Source: DASQLQ01 sp035629935 (GTDB lineage Bacteria > Actinomycetota > CADDZG01 > WHSQ01). Taken from it: a DNA stretch of 16,258 nt. This document shows, piece after piece, positions 1 to 7,589 of this stretch (position 1 is the first letter of the stretch; each line of letters opens with the position of its first letter). The stretch spans positions 1-16,258 of the forward strand of contig DASQLQ010000068.1 in assembly GCA_035629935.1 (NCBI GenBank), written 5' to 3'. Both the position numbers and the translations under genes were made by a program. The notes beneath the pieces are model-generated. The model saw only the letters and a list, made by a program, of their open reading frames with translations. It had not been told where the DNA came from and did no database searches.

Positions 1-296
1 GGGAAGTGGGCATGGTGCCAGTGCAGCAACTTCTCGAGGGCGAAGAAGGACACGAGGCCCGTGAGCACCGCGATCGAGGCACCGAGTCCGAAGCCGTCGC
101 TTCTCTCTGAGACCTCCGGAAGGATGTGCAGGAACGCATCCCCCAAGAGGGCTCCCGCGGCGAACGGGATCAAGAGGATCATCGCTCGCTCGATCTGCTT
201 GCTACCCAGCGACAGGACTAGCACCCCGACCAGAGAGATCGCGCTTATAGCGAGCAGCGCAAGGAGGGTTGGTATCCAGGGGGAGGCGGCGTCCAC
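1..296 (-). CDS. ZIP-family metal (zinc) transporter, N-terminal part, cut by window edge
   Basis: Reading the minus strand from a GTG at 296 gives 98 residues that run off the window at position 1. Two hydrophobic segments (about residues 9-30 and 38-60) are followed by a GDAFLHILPE motif (residues 52-61). A third hydrophobic stretch then ends in the His-rich LHWHHAH. The HxxPE motif and the His-rich loop after a membrane helix are typical of ZIP (GufA/LIV-1-like) transporters, which import zinc or related divalent metals through the inner membrane. The GTG is the only usable start, because an in-frame TAA lies just upstream. There is no Shine-Dalgarno sequence, and a -10 box sits six bases upstream, so the transcript is probably leaderless. 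A Zur-like operator covers the promoter, which supports zinc as substrate. The C-terminal half is outside the window. Confidence 0.85.
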   Translation of the reverse strand, partial: MDAASPWIPTLLALLAISAISLVGVLVLSLGSKQIERAMILLIPFAAGALLGDAFLHILPEVSERSDGFGLGASIAVLTGLVSFFALEKLLHWHHAHF

Positions 297-302
297 CGGC
301 CC

Positions 303-332
303 AGGTTAGAAGCTAATGAAAATGATTGTCAA
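303..332 (-). promoter_or_regulatory. Promoter of the ZIP gene (TTGACA, 18 bp, TAACCT)
   Basis: On the minus strand a perfect -35 hexamer TTGACA (327-332) is followed, after 18 bases, by TAACCT (303-308), which fits the TANNNT -10 pattern. The GTG start lies six bases after the -10, where transcription should begin, so the mRNA would have no leader. The element sits between the end of the small secreted-protein gene (339) and the transporter. Confidence 0.65.
317..331. promoter_or_regulatory. Zur box (zinc-responsive operator)
   Basis: The 15-mer TGAAAATGATTGTCA differs by one base from TGAAAATGATTTTCA, the core of the Zur operator known from actinomycetes. The dyad extends outwards: TAATGAAAAT against ATTGTCAATA matches at 8 of 10 paired positions. 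It overlaps the -35 and spacer of the ZIP promoter, where a bound repressor would block RNA polymerase. A Fur site would look broadly similar, but the exact core and the ZIP target favour Zur. Confidence 0.75.
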
Positions 333-338
333 TAAGGA

Positions 339-854
339 TTACTTGATGACCCGGAAGAGGTTCGGCGCTTGCGTGTAACCGTTCTCTTCGATCCGCAGGC
401 AGGGGGTGTCCTGTACGACGTTCCAGGCGAAGGCGTCGGCGATCGCGTTGCCGGCAGGGGTCCAGGGCTCGAGCTTGACCTTGACCACGGCATCGCCGTT
501 GGCGTCGGTCATCGAGTGACCGAAGAGGAAGACGTCTCCGACCCGCAGGCCGATACCGACATTGATGTCCGGGGCGGGCTCGGTCATCGGACGTTCGAAG
601 GGGATCCCATTGCCGAGAGGATCTTCCTCGGCCGGCCGGGTGACGTTGACGAGGACCTGGGCGGTCTCGCCGACTTTGTAGAGCTTCTTCTTGGCTTTGA
701 TTTCGAGCTTGAAGGTCTTCAGCGAGACGGTTTCCATCGCGCAGCCGGGGGCCGAGACGGCCGTCGACGGGGCACCGACCAGCGTGACGGCTACCAGTGC
801 CGCCGCGAGGCTCATCCCGATCGAACGAATGCGCATCTTCATGTCTTTCTGCAT
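339..854 (-). CDS. Small secreted protein of unknown function
   Basis: This encodes 171 residues with a clear Sec signal peptide: Met-Arg-rich N terminus, hydrophobic core SLAAALVAVTLVG, then an Ala/Ser-rich cleavage region near residues 30-35. The mature part starts with a Cys and has the look of a beta-sandwich or Ig-like bacterial domain (KKLYKVGETAQVLVNVTRP, then GDAVVKVKLEPW), plus one more Cys near the C terminus that could form a disulfide. I do not recognise a family. The gene lies ten bases after the CocE-like hydrolase and is probably cotranscribed with it, so it may act with or protect that enzyme. ATG codons at 854, 842 and 836 are all possible starts. The last has AGAAAG eight bases upstream and gives the most typical signal peptide, so the true protein may be six residues shorter. 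Confidence 0.7.
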   Translation of the reverse strand: MQKDMKMRIRSIGMSLAAALVAVTLVGAPSTAVSAPGCAMETVSLKTFKLEIKAKKKLYKVGETAQVLVNVTRPAEEDPLGNGIPFERPMTEPAPDINVGIGLRVGDVFLFGHSMTDANGDAVVKVKLEPWTPAGNAIADAFAWNVVQDTPCLRIEENGYTQAPNLFRVIK

Positions 855-864
855 CCTACTTTCG

Positions 865-2634
865 TTAGTGCTGGTGGCCGTAGTCGAACAAGTCGTTGGG
901 GTTCTTCACCTTCCCGACGATCGGGAGGATCACCTGGGTCAGGCCCTCGCTCACCCGGATCTTGAGGTTTACGCAGCCAAGGGGATCGGTGTCCGCGCAG
1001 GCGTACGGCTTGGGGATCATCCACTCGTTGATCTCGGTCGAGAAGTTCAAGCCGATGTGATGGCCTTTCTTGAAGACGTAATCCTGCGGCTTCTCGACAA
1101 TGGTGGCTTTGAACGGCACCCCCGGCTTGATCGGGACCTGCTTCTCTAGACCATCCCGGTAGCGGGTGTCGAGGAAACCTCGTGTGACCGAATAGACGGC
1201 ATTCGGCAAGCACTCGGGGTTACTCCCCACATGCTGCCCTGCCTCGATGATGTGGCACGCCATGTCGATATCGACGATCGTCGGTGTGAGTGTGATCCAT
1301 TCGCGCCGCGTCTCGAGGTACGCCTTGACCTTGATCTCGCCGAATATCCGCGTGTCCTTCTTGAGGGCCGGCGACTCGAACCACCACCAATCGTGGTTGG
1401 TCCGCGAGTGGTGGTTGGAGTGAGACTCGGTGTTGATGCTCGTCGAAGGGAACTCGGGGTCGTCGAATGCCATGAGCCCCGTGATCGGCTTCGTCGGCAG
1501 CAACTTCGAGTCGTAGTCGTTGGGGTCCGTCCGTGGAGTCTTCTGTGCGTACAGCTTCACGGGCGTGGTCTTGACCTTGTTCGCCGAGAGGTACTTCAAG
1601 GCGCCGTCCCAGTTGGAGGTCTCCGACGTGATCTTCGGAAGTTTCTCGATACCGTTGTCGATCCCCATCAGGTAGTGGTCGAACCACTTGTCGACGACCT
1701 GGTCATATTTGCCGTCCGGGGTTCCATGACCCGTCCAGCGGTCGCCGAAGAACATCTTGGCGTTCGGGTAGGCCTTGAACATGTCCCAGCCGTTCGCCTG
1801 TTTGACGTTCCAGTCGCCCCAGTTGTGCGAGACGAGAACGGGAATCTTGACCTTGTGGGCGAGTCGTTCGTAGTCCCGCTCGATCCAGAACTCGTCGTAG
1901 TCGGGCGTCTGGTCGTATCCGTGCTCGGTGTGAGTGAGCTCGTCACACGGGGTGACGCTCGAAGCAACGCGGTCGGCCCAGCTCGGGTCCTCAACGTCGA
2001 CCGGCGGCGGGATAGCGAAGCCGAAGTCGAAGAGCAACGGCGTGTCGACGCCTTCGTCGGCCGGGTTTTCGTTCTGAAGGTTGTAGCGGATGCCACCCGA
2101 GAACGCGTAGTCGTACCAACGTGCGATGGCGGCTTCGGGGATGATCGTCGTCAGACCCTTCGGGTGCATCACGGCCGCCGCATGTTGCGTCGTGCCGTTG
2201 TACGACGCACCGATCATTCCAACCTTGCCGGTCGACCACTTCTGCTTTGCGAGCCATTCGACCAAGTCGTGTGCGGTTCTCTTCTCGCGATCGCCGCCGT
2301 AGTCGTAACAGCCGCCCGAGTTTCCGGTGCCCACGACATCCGCGAAGACGACGTGGTAGCCCTTGGGAACCCAGCGGTCGCGTCCGGACTCGCGCCCGAG
2401 GACAGAATAGGGGGAGTAGGTCAGGATGACCGGGCCCTTGACGATCTTGCCCTTCGCATCGACTGGGTGAGCGATCTCGGAGTAGATGTCGCCGTCTCGC
2501 GTCGGCACCACTGTCGGCACCATCGAGATCGTGTAGGTCTTCTTCGCAGGTGCGGCCGGAGCTTGCGCGGCCGGGAGCACCGTTGCGGCAAGCGCTGAGA
2601 TTAGAGCTAGTGCTGTAATCGCATTTCGACGCAT
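865..2634 (-). CDS. Secreted CocE/NonD-family alpha/beta hydrolase (X-Pro dipeptidyl-peptidase S15-like)
   Basis: This 589-residue protein starts with a signal peptide (about residues 1-29, cleavage near AQAPAAPA). The catalytic domain of the CocE/S15 family follows. Visible features are the DGDIYSEIAHP strand, YSPYS with the oxyanion Tyr (about residue 76), VVFADVVGTGNSGG, and the nucleophile motif GASYNG with Ser144. A likely acid is Asp274 in NWGDWNV, and a likely His is His303 in WTGHG. The last 200 residues form the jelly-roll C-terminal domain typical of the family (FGEIKVKAYL, then KKGHHIGLNFST). Members hydrolyse esters or amide bonds, including cocaine, beta-lactam esters and X-Pro peptides; the substrate here cannot be told. 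Its length is normal for the family. The ATG at 2634 has AGGGGATC some twelve bases upstream. It follows a secreted subtilase and precedes a small secreted protein, all on one strand. Confidence 0.88.
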   Translation of the reverse strand: MRRNAITALALISALAATVLPAAQAPAAPAKKTYTISMVPTVVPTRDGDIYSEIAHPVDAKGKIVKGPVILTYSPYSVLGRESGRDRWVPKGYHVVFADVVGTGNSGGCYDYGGDREKRTAHDLVEWLAKQKWSTGKVGMIGASYNGTTQHAAAVMHPKGLTTIIPEAAIARWYDYAFSGGIRYNLQNENPADEGVDTPLLFDFGFAIPPPVDVEDPSWADRVASSVTPCDELTHTEHGYDQTPDYDEFWIERDYERLAHKVKIPVLVSHNWGDWNVKQANGWDMFKAYPNAKMFFGDRWTGHGTPDGKYDQVVDKWFDHYLMGIDNGIEKLPKITSETSNWDGALKYLSANKVKTTPVKLYAQKTPRTDPNDYDSKLLPTKPITGLMAFDDPEFPSTSINTESHSNHHSRTNHDWWWFESPALKKDTRIFGEIKVKAYLETRREWITLTPTIVDIDMACHIIEAGQHVGSNPECLPNAVYSVTRGFLDTRYRDGLEKQVPIKPGVPFKATIVEKPQDYVFKKGHHIGLNFSTEINEWMIPKPYACADTDPLGCVNLKIRVSEGLTQVILPIVGKVKNPNDLFDYGHQH

Positions 2635-2700
2635 CTTTAGATCAGATCCCCTCTGGTCGTTTCGTCCGGTTCATCCCTTGATTCGAACAGCCTGCCTCCG

Positions 2701-2713
2701 CCGGATGTTCCGG
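2701..2713. repeat. Short perfect palindrome upstream of the CocE-like gene
   Basis: CCGGATGTTCCGG is a 5-bp inverted repeat around a 3-base centre, in the 120-base gap between the end of the subtilase gene and the start of the hydrolase gene. It could be an operator or part of a weak hairpin. No T-run follows on either strand, so it is not a convincing terminator. The rest of this gap shows no clear promoter. Confidence 0.3.
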
Positions 2714-2754
2714 TCCTGATTGATTGGTTCTCCGGCCCCCTCTCCAGTCCTGCA

Positions 2755-4710
2755 TCACGGCGTGGGTATGGGGGTCGGGATCGGGCTTCCGGAGGGCGTA
2801 GGGGCTGAGGAGGGGGTCGGGCTCTCGGAGGGGGTTGGGCTCTCGGAGGGGGTTGGGCTGGGGTCCGGCACTTCCGGCTCGCTGGGGGCAAATGGGTCCG
2901 GCATTCTGAGCTCGCGAGCCAGGGCCGTGAGGCCTCCGACCAGGTTCAGACGTCCACCCGCCACGACCTTCGAGCTCAAAGAGGGTGTCCCGACCGATCC
3001 GACGATCAACGCGTAGCGGATCTGCGAGGGCCGGGCGTTGGGGGCGAAAGACCATAGGAGCGCGGCTGCGCCTGCCGCCTGAGGGGCGGCCATGGACGTT
3101 CCGCTCAGATCGTCGTAGTCACTGCTCGAGTACTGCGTGAGGGCGCAGCGGATACGCACGTTGTCGATCCGCACACCGTCACCCCGCACTGCCCGGTTGC
3201 TAACCATCCGGAACCGAAGGAAGAGGTCCCGGCCCCCCGGGATGTCGGTCTTGATCGTCTGCCAACCGCGCGACCGTCCCGTGAAGCCCGTCAACTGAGT
3301 CCACCGGGATCCATTCTTGGACGTTTCGATCAACAAGCCGTCGGCACCCGGTTCTGTGTCCAGCCGGAGCGAGAATTCGAGGCCGCACCCCGACGCTTCG
3401 GGCACGACCACCGGCGACCGGGATTCGAGCCATGAGTTCGTGGAGTTCCTGTAGCGACCCGCCGGGCTGTCGGCCATATACGCACCGAGCGAGTCTCTGT
3501 CGGTCGCCCATGAATCCTTAGACCCACCGGTTACCCAGCGAGCTCCAGGGTTGGTTTCGAAGTCTTCGTTGAAGACCAACTGCAGATTGGGCATCGTGCT
3601 CAGGATCTCGGTTCCTGGGGCCGCGACGTCGACCGTTCGGTCACCGTAGTTCGAGAAACCCGCGAGCCGGCCGCGGTTGTTGGTTGCCGCGACACACAAG
3701 ATGTTCGTGTCCGGATAGCTGCAGGGGTAGTTCGGCTTCGAATCGAGGTCGCTCCCGCTGTTTCCGGACGCGACCACGAACAACGTATTGGGTGACCGTT
3801 TGATCGCAGCAGCCATCGTGCGCGAGTTGTGTGGACCACCGAGACTGGCATTCACGACCTTGGCCCCCGCACGGCGGGCGTAGACGAATGCGCTTGCCAG
3901 GTCGGCTGCCGTTCCTGTCCCATCCAGCTCGAGGATCCTCAGCGGCAGGATGCTGACGTTCCAGTTCACGCCAGTGACACCGATCCCGTTGTTCCCGCGG
4001 GCTCCCAGCGTTCCGCTGACGTGTGTGCCGTGCCCCAGGAGATCGGAAGGGTTGTTGTCATTGCCGATCCAGTCCCATCCGCGCCAATCGTCGACGAAAC
4101 CGTTGCCGTCGTCGTCGATCCCGTTCCGTTGTTTCCCGTCGCCGAACTCACCGGGGTTGGTCCAGATGTTGTCGACGAGATCGGGGTGGTCGTAAGCGAC
4201 ACCACTGTCGGCTACTGCGACGACCACATCCTCACTGCCCGTTGTTACATCCCACGCTTCGGGCGCGTCCAGGTCGATGTCGCCGATGGGATCGTCGAGT
4301 GCCCATTCGTGGACGGCAAGCGGATCGTTGGGAGTCTCCGTGGTCTCGTAGATGTAATTCGGTTCCGCATAGAGAACGTCCGGCCGTTGTTCGAGAACCT
4401 CGATCGCATCGGTCATATCGGTGCCGGGGGCGACCTTCATCACTTCGGCGCCCCGGAGCGGTAGCCGCTGGATCAGCTCACCGGTTACCGAGAAACGACT
4501 GATCTGACGAATGAGCGCGGGGAGGCCCGGGCGATACCTAACGACGATCTCCCGTGGAGCGTGTGGCGCGGCGACGGCAAGTTTGTCAACGGGCGATGGC
4601 TTGGATGCGGTTGCCGGATCAGAGGCCTGCGCGCTCGGGTGGGCGGCCCCGAGGCTCGCCACCAGGAGGAGCACCATCAGGAGGCGCGCGGAAGGTTGGG
4701 GAGTCGTCAT
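2755..4710 (-). CDS. Secreted subtilisin-like serine protease (S8) with inserted jelly-roll-like domain and Pro-rich tail
   Basis: The protein is 651 residues from the ATG at 4710. Residue numbers below count from the possible TTG at 4728; subtract six for the ATG. A signal peptide (LLMVLLLVASLGAA) is followed by an inhibitor-like propeptide (about 58-125, ending AEPNYIYE). The catalytic domain has Asp174 (VADSG), His233 (LGHGTHVSG), oxyanion Asn323 (ASGNSG) and Ser545 (LSGTSMAAP). An extra domain of about 150 residues (381-535) interrupts the catalytic domain just before the Ser motif and resembles the beta-sandwich accessory domain of immune inhibitor A-type proteases. The last 45 residues are Pro/Thr/Ser-rich, with no LPXTG anchor. 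An Asp/Asn-rich segment (NGIDDDGNGFVDDW) may bind calcium. The ATG is preferred because the upstream TTG overlaps a candidate -10 box. It probably digests external protein, but its target is unknown. Confidence 0.9.
   Translation of the reverse strand: MTTPQPSARLLMVLLLVASLGAAHPSAQASDPATASKPSPVDKLAVAAPHAPREIVVRYRPGLPALIRQISRFSVTGELIQRLPLRGAEVMKVAPGTDMTDAIEVLEQRPDVLYAEPNYIYETTETPNDPLAVHEWALDDPIGDIDLDAPEAWDVTTGSEDVVVAVADSGVAYDHPDLVDNIWTNPGEFGDGKQRNGIDDDGNGFVDDWRGWDWIGNDNNPSDLLGHGTHVSGTLGARGNNGIGVTGVNWNVSILPLRILELDGTGTAADLASAFVYARRAGAKVVNASLGGPHNSRTMAAAIKRSPNTLFVVASGNSGSDLDSKPNYPCSYPDTNILCVAATNNRGRLAGFSNYGDRTVDVAAPGTEILSTMPNLQLVFNEDFETNPGARWVTGGSKDSWATDRDSLGAYMADSPAGRYRNSTNSWLESRSPVVVPEASGCGLEFSLRLDTEPGADGLLIETSKNGSRWTQLTGFTGRSRGWQTIKTDIPGGRDLFLRFRMVSNRAVRGDGVRIDNVRIRCALTQYSSSDYDDLSGTSMAAPQAAGAAALLWSFAPNARPSQIRYALIVGSVGTPSLSSKVVAGGRLNLVGGLTALARELRMPDPFAPSEPEVPDPSPTPSESPTPSESPTPSSAPTPSGSPIPTPIPTP
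2803..2856. repeat. 18-bp tandem repeat encoding PTPSES units
   Basis: Two exact 18-base copies (2821-2838 and 2839-2856) and one degenerate copy before them encode the PTPSES repeats in the tail of the subtilase. The unit length keeps the frame, so copy number can vary without breaking the gene. The tail is probably a flexible or wall-spanning spacer. Confidence 0.8.
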
Positions 4711-4726
4711 AAGGGGCCTGTGGAAC

Positions 4727-4732
4727 AAATTA
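4727..4732 (-). promoter_or_regulatory. Candidate -10 box of the subtilase gene
   Basis: TAATTT on the minus strand fits TANNNT and would place transcription start about ten bases before the ATG at 4710. The expected -35 position (TACCCA) is poor, so an activator or an alternative sigma factor may be involved. The inverted repeat at 4756-4771 lies just upstream. Confidence 0.35.
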
Positions 4733-4755
4733 GGACAAAGGGTTTTGATTGGGTA

Positions 4756-4771
4756 TACGTAGTCCTACGTA
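4756..4771. promoter_or_regulatory. Perfect inverted repeat, possible operator between divergent genes
   Basis: TACGTAG-TC-CTACGTA is a perfect 7-bp dyad with a 2-base centre. It sits in the 130-base region between the divergent subtilase and glutamate-cysteine ligase genes. Its size and symmetry suit a dimeric regulator that could act on one or both genes. I do not recognise the binding family. Confidence 0.45.
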
Positions 4772-4840
4772 GAGGCCAGCCTGGGCCCGAGGATCTCGCT
4801 CGGTACCATCTGGGCGAGTCAAATCGGGAAAGGGTCGCGG

Positions 4841-6034
4841 ATGAACATCACCTTCACTCCCTCGGAGAAGCCCACTCTGGGGGTCGAGATCGAGGTCCAG
4901 GTCGTTGACGAGTCCGGAGCACTGGCTACCGATACGGCCGCAACGAAGATCCTGTCCGAGCTGGGCGAAGGCCCCGGTTTCAAGCACGAGCTCCTTGAGT
5001 GCTGCATCGAGGTCATCACTGGTGTGTGCCAGGACGTCGGTGAAGTGCGGGAGGACCTGGACGGCAAGATCAAGCAACTGTCCAGTGTGGCGGAAGGTCT
5101 CGGCTACCGGATCCTGTGCACCGGCACGCATCCGTTCTCCTCATGGTCCGACCAAACCGTGTCCCCCGACCCCCGTTACTACCGGCTGATCGAGAACTGC
5201 CAGTGGACCGCTCGTCGGTTACTCATCTTCGGGATCCACACCCACGTCGGAGTGGGATCTGGTGAGGAAGCGATCGCGATCTCCCGAAGTCTGTCGACCT
5301 TCATCCCTCACTTCCTTGCGCTGTCTTCCTCGAGTCCGTACTGGCAAGGCCGCGACACGGGTCTGTCCTCCGTACGGTCAAAGATCTTCGAGACCTTGCC
5401 GACTGCGGGGCTGCCTTATCTGCTCGACAACTGGGGTCAGTTCCAGAGGTTCATGCGCACCCTCATCGGGGCCGGTTCGATCCGTTCGATCAGAGAGGTC
5501 TGGTGGGACATCAGACCTCACCCCGGATTCGGGACGCTTGAACTTCGCATCTGTGACGGCATCCCGTCGATGGAAGAGCTGTTGTCGATCGTTGCGCTAT
5601 CGCAGTGTCTCGTGGTCTGGCTGGGCGAGCGGTACAACGCGGGCCTCGAAGTCCCCGAGCATCTCCAATGGACGATCCGCGAGAACAAGTGGCGGGCCGC
5701 CAGGTACGGGCTCGATGCCGAGATCATCAGGGACGAGGAGGGCAATCTGATCTCGCTGCGTCGTTCCATCGGGGACCTGGTCGAGAAACTAGAGCCGTGC
5801 TCGCAACGACTCGGTTGCTATGACGAGCTGATGGGCATCAACTCGATCCTCGAGCGAGGTACGTCGGCGACCCGCCAGCGCGAGGTCTTCTCCGAGACCA
5901 AAGACCTGTCGCGCGTAGTCGACTCGCTCGTTAATGAGTTGAAGACCGGTAAACCGAAGCCGCTGGCGAACCGCGACCTGGTAGGTGGCGGGCCGGTGCA
6001 TGGGGATCCGATGCGGGGCGAAAGAGGTACCTAG
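4841..6034 (+). CDS. ybdK: YbdK-type carboxylate-amine ligase (glutamate-cysteine ligase family 2)
   Basis: The protein is 397 residues, a normal length for the GCS2/YbdK family. Family motifs occur in order: GVEIEVQ (14-20, metal/ATP-binding acidic residues), GTHPF (95-99), HTHVGVG (133-139), SSSPYWQG (163-170), WWDIRPHPGFGTLELRICD (221-239) and ENKWRAARYG (281-290). These enzymes are ATP-dependent ligases. E. coli YbdK has weak gamma-glutamylcysteine synthetase activity, and the physiological product in most bacteria is not known. The C-terminal 30 residues are polar and probably disordered. The ATG has GGAAAGGG about eight bases upstream. It is transcribed alone and converges with the PMT gene, whose end is 16 bases away. 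It could serve thiol or amide formation, but the neighbours do not say which. Confidence 0.85.
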   Translation: MNITFTPSEKPTLGVEIEVQVVDESGALATDTAATKILSELGEGPGFKHELLECCIEVITGVCQDVGEVREDLDGKIKQLSSVAEGLGYRILCTGTHPFSSWSDQTVSPDPRYYRLIENCQWTARRLLIFGIHTHVGVGSGEEAIAISRSLSTFIPHFLALSSSSPYWQGRDTGLSSVRSKIFETLPTAGLPYLLDNWGQFQRFMRTLIGAGSIRSIREVWWDIRPHPGFGTLELRICDGIPSMEELLSIVALSQCLVVWLGERYNAGLEVPEHLQWTIRENKWRAARYGLDAEIIRDEEGNLISLRRSIGDLVEKLEPCSQRLGCYDELMGINSILERGTSATRQREVFSETKDLSRVVDSLVNELKTGKPKPLANRDLVGGGPVHGDPMRGERGT

Positions 6035-6050
6035 AGCGTCCCGGTAGCTC

Positions 6051-7583
6051 TTATCGCCAGCACCATCCGGGTGGGGGGATGTCCTTCGTGCTCGTTGCCG
6101 TTCTAACGTTCGTCTTGACGATGGTGGTTTGGCGGTCCTGAGCTTGAGTGACCGTTTGAGTTTGAACATCGCGCCGCGGCGGGACCTTGCAATCGCTGAA
6201 GAACATCTGTGCATCCCATCGCTCTGTCGGGATGGGCACGTTTGCGATGATCGGGTAGTAGGCGAAGAACCAGCCAGCGCTAAAAAGGATCGTCAGTCCC
6301 ACTGCAACCTTGCGCGCCTTCCCCTTCGCCAGGACGCCAACTACGTAGGAGATCGCGAGACACATGAACGGGATCGCCGGCAGCATGTAGAACAGGAAGA
6401 CCGCCGTGCGCTGCGGGGCGAGCACCACCCATGCGAGATACGTCGTCGCGAACCCCATCAGGATCAACCCCTCGGGTTGACTCCAATCGCGATTCTTGAG
6501 CCAGCGGACGAAGATATAGCCGAGAGCAACTACGGACGGCCACCAGACAAGCGGATTACCGAACGCATAGATCGATGCGTGCTGGGCTCCGGTCTGCTCG
6601 CTCCAGTACAGCAACGGGCGCTTCATCGCTATCCATGAGATCGGCGGTGATTCGTAGCCGTGGTGGGAACGCAAGCCGCGGTGGAACGTGAACGCGTTCG
6701 TCTGATATTCGACCCACTGACGGAACCATGAATTGTCGGCCAGTGGTTGCAGAACTGCGCCATCGAGGCGGCCGATGTACGAAGCCACGTACAGGACGAA
6801 TGGCAAAGCTCCGAGGAACAACACGATGGAAAGGCTTTCTTGTTTCAGCGTCTGGAGCAGCGCGGTGCCCCACCCGTGCTCTTTCCGACGGCCGACTTCC
6901 CACACGAGGGTTAAGAGGATCACTGCGATGAAGATCAACCCTCCGCTCCACTTGGACGCGGTGGCAGCTCCTGCCGCAAGCCCCGCAGCCAGCCGCCATG
7001 GCCGAGATAGGAGGCCCGTTTTTCCGTCTGCATGGGCGCGTTTCTGCATGTGGTCGCGGTCGTACGCGAGGAAGAGGAATGCAGCGATTCCGAACGTGGC
7101 GGGGAAGATGTCGAGCAGAGCGGCTCTCGATTGGACAAAGTTCAGCGGATCGAACGCGAGAAGACCGGCGGCGACCGCCGCCGCGAGCGTCGAACGGAAG
7201 ATCTTGCGCGCCAACAGGAAGAGGAGGATCACACCGATCACTCCGAACACCGCTGCCGCGATGCGCCATCCCAACGGATCTGCCCCCAGCACTTTGACGC
7301 CCAGCCCCATGATCCACTTGGCCAGCGGCGGATGCACCTCCGCCGGCGGGTGCTTCGGATATCTGCACAGGCTCTCCGTGACGCCCACGTAGTGGCAGGC
7401 CTCTTTCGCGTAATACACCTCGTCGAAGATGAACCTCTTCGGAGAACCCAACCGGAATATGCGCGTGACCGCAGCCAGGGCGGTCACCCCGAACAGCATC
7501 AGGGAGTCGTCGCCGCCCCACTCGCGTGAATCACTCGATGGTTTCTCTTTGGGTTCGTGCTCGTCAGACACGCCGGGGAGCAT
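6051..7583 (-). CDS. PMT-family protein O-mannosyltransferase (dolichyl/polyprenyl-phosphate-mannose dependent)
   Basis: This is a 510-residue polytopic membrane protein. After a short polar N terminus, a first helix leads to RIFRLGSPKRFIFDEVYYA. The acidic DEVYY (54-58) in the first extracytoplasmic loop is the catalytic signature of PMT-type GT-C glycosyltransferases. HPPLAKW (84-90) is the second family motif. About ten hydrophobic helices follow, with a large loop around 270-330 (DNSWFRQW, HHGYESPP) and four C-terminal helices as in the PMT 4TM region. It transfers mannose from a polyprenyl-phosphate donor to secreted proteins during Sec export; M. tuberculosis Rv1002c is the known actinobacterial example. 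The last 45 residues are hydrophilic and rich in Thr/Gln, ending GWCWR. It starts six bases after the selB stop codon and has no clear ribosome binding site, so it is probably translationally coupled. The secreted peptidases here are plausible substrates. Confidence 0.88.
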   Translation of the reverse strand: MLPGVSDEHEPKEKPSSDSREWGGDDSLMLFGVTALAAVTRIFRLGSPKRFIFDEVYYAKEACHYVGVTESLCRYPKHPPAEVHPPLAKWIMGLGVKVLGADPLGWRIAAAVFGVIGVILLFLLARKIFRSTLAAAVAAGLLAFDPLNFVQSRAALLDIFPATFGIAAFLFLAYDRDHMQKRAHADGKTGLLSRPWRLAAGLAAGAATASKWSGGLIFIAVILLTLVWEVGRRKEHGWGTALLQTLKQESLSIVLFLGALPFVLYVASYIGRLDGAVLQPLADNSWFRQWVEYQTNAFTFHRGLRSHHGYESPPISWIAMKRPLLYWSEQTGAQHASIYAFGNPLVWWPSVVALGYIFVRWLKNRDWSQPEGLILMGFATTYLAWVVLAPQRTAVFLFYMLPAIPFMCLAISYVVGVLAKGKARKVAVGLTILFSAGWFFAYYPIIANVPIPTERWDAQMFFSDCKVPPRRDVQTQTVTQAQDRQTTIVKTNVRTATSTKDIPPPGWCWR

Positions 7584-7589
7584 AGAAGG

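Noticed and set aside
375..400. Additional GTAAC sites as ECF promoters (for example near 375, 2303, 8191, 12521, 13496)
   Set aside because: None has CGTT 16 bases downstream, and all lie inside coding sequence.
1231..2598. 455-codon plus-strand reading frame
   Set aside because: It lies antisense to the CocE-like hydrolase, whose family motifs, signal peptide and length are clear. The plus-strand product is an Arg/Val-rich sequence with no domain, the usual shadow of a high-GC gene.
4711..4728. TTG start for the subtilase at 4728
   Set aside because: It overlaps a candidate -10 box and adds six residues before an otherwise normal signal peptide; the ATG at 4710 is more likely.
6035..6053. 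Bidirectional terminator between the ligase and PMT genes
   Set aside because: AGAGC/GCTCT gives five pairs with a nine-base loop, overlaps the stop codons and has no T-run.
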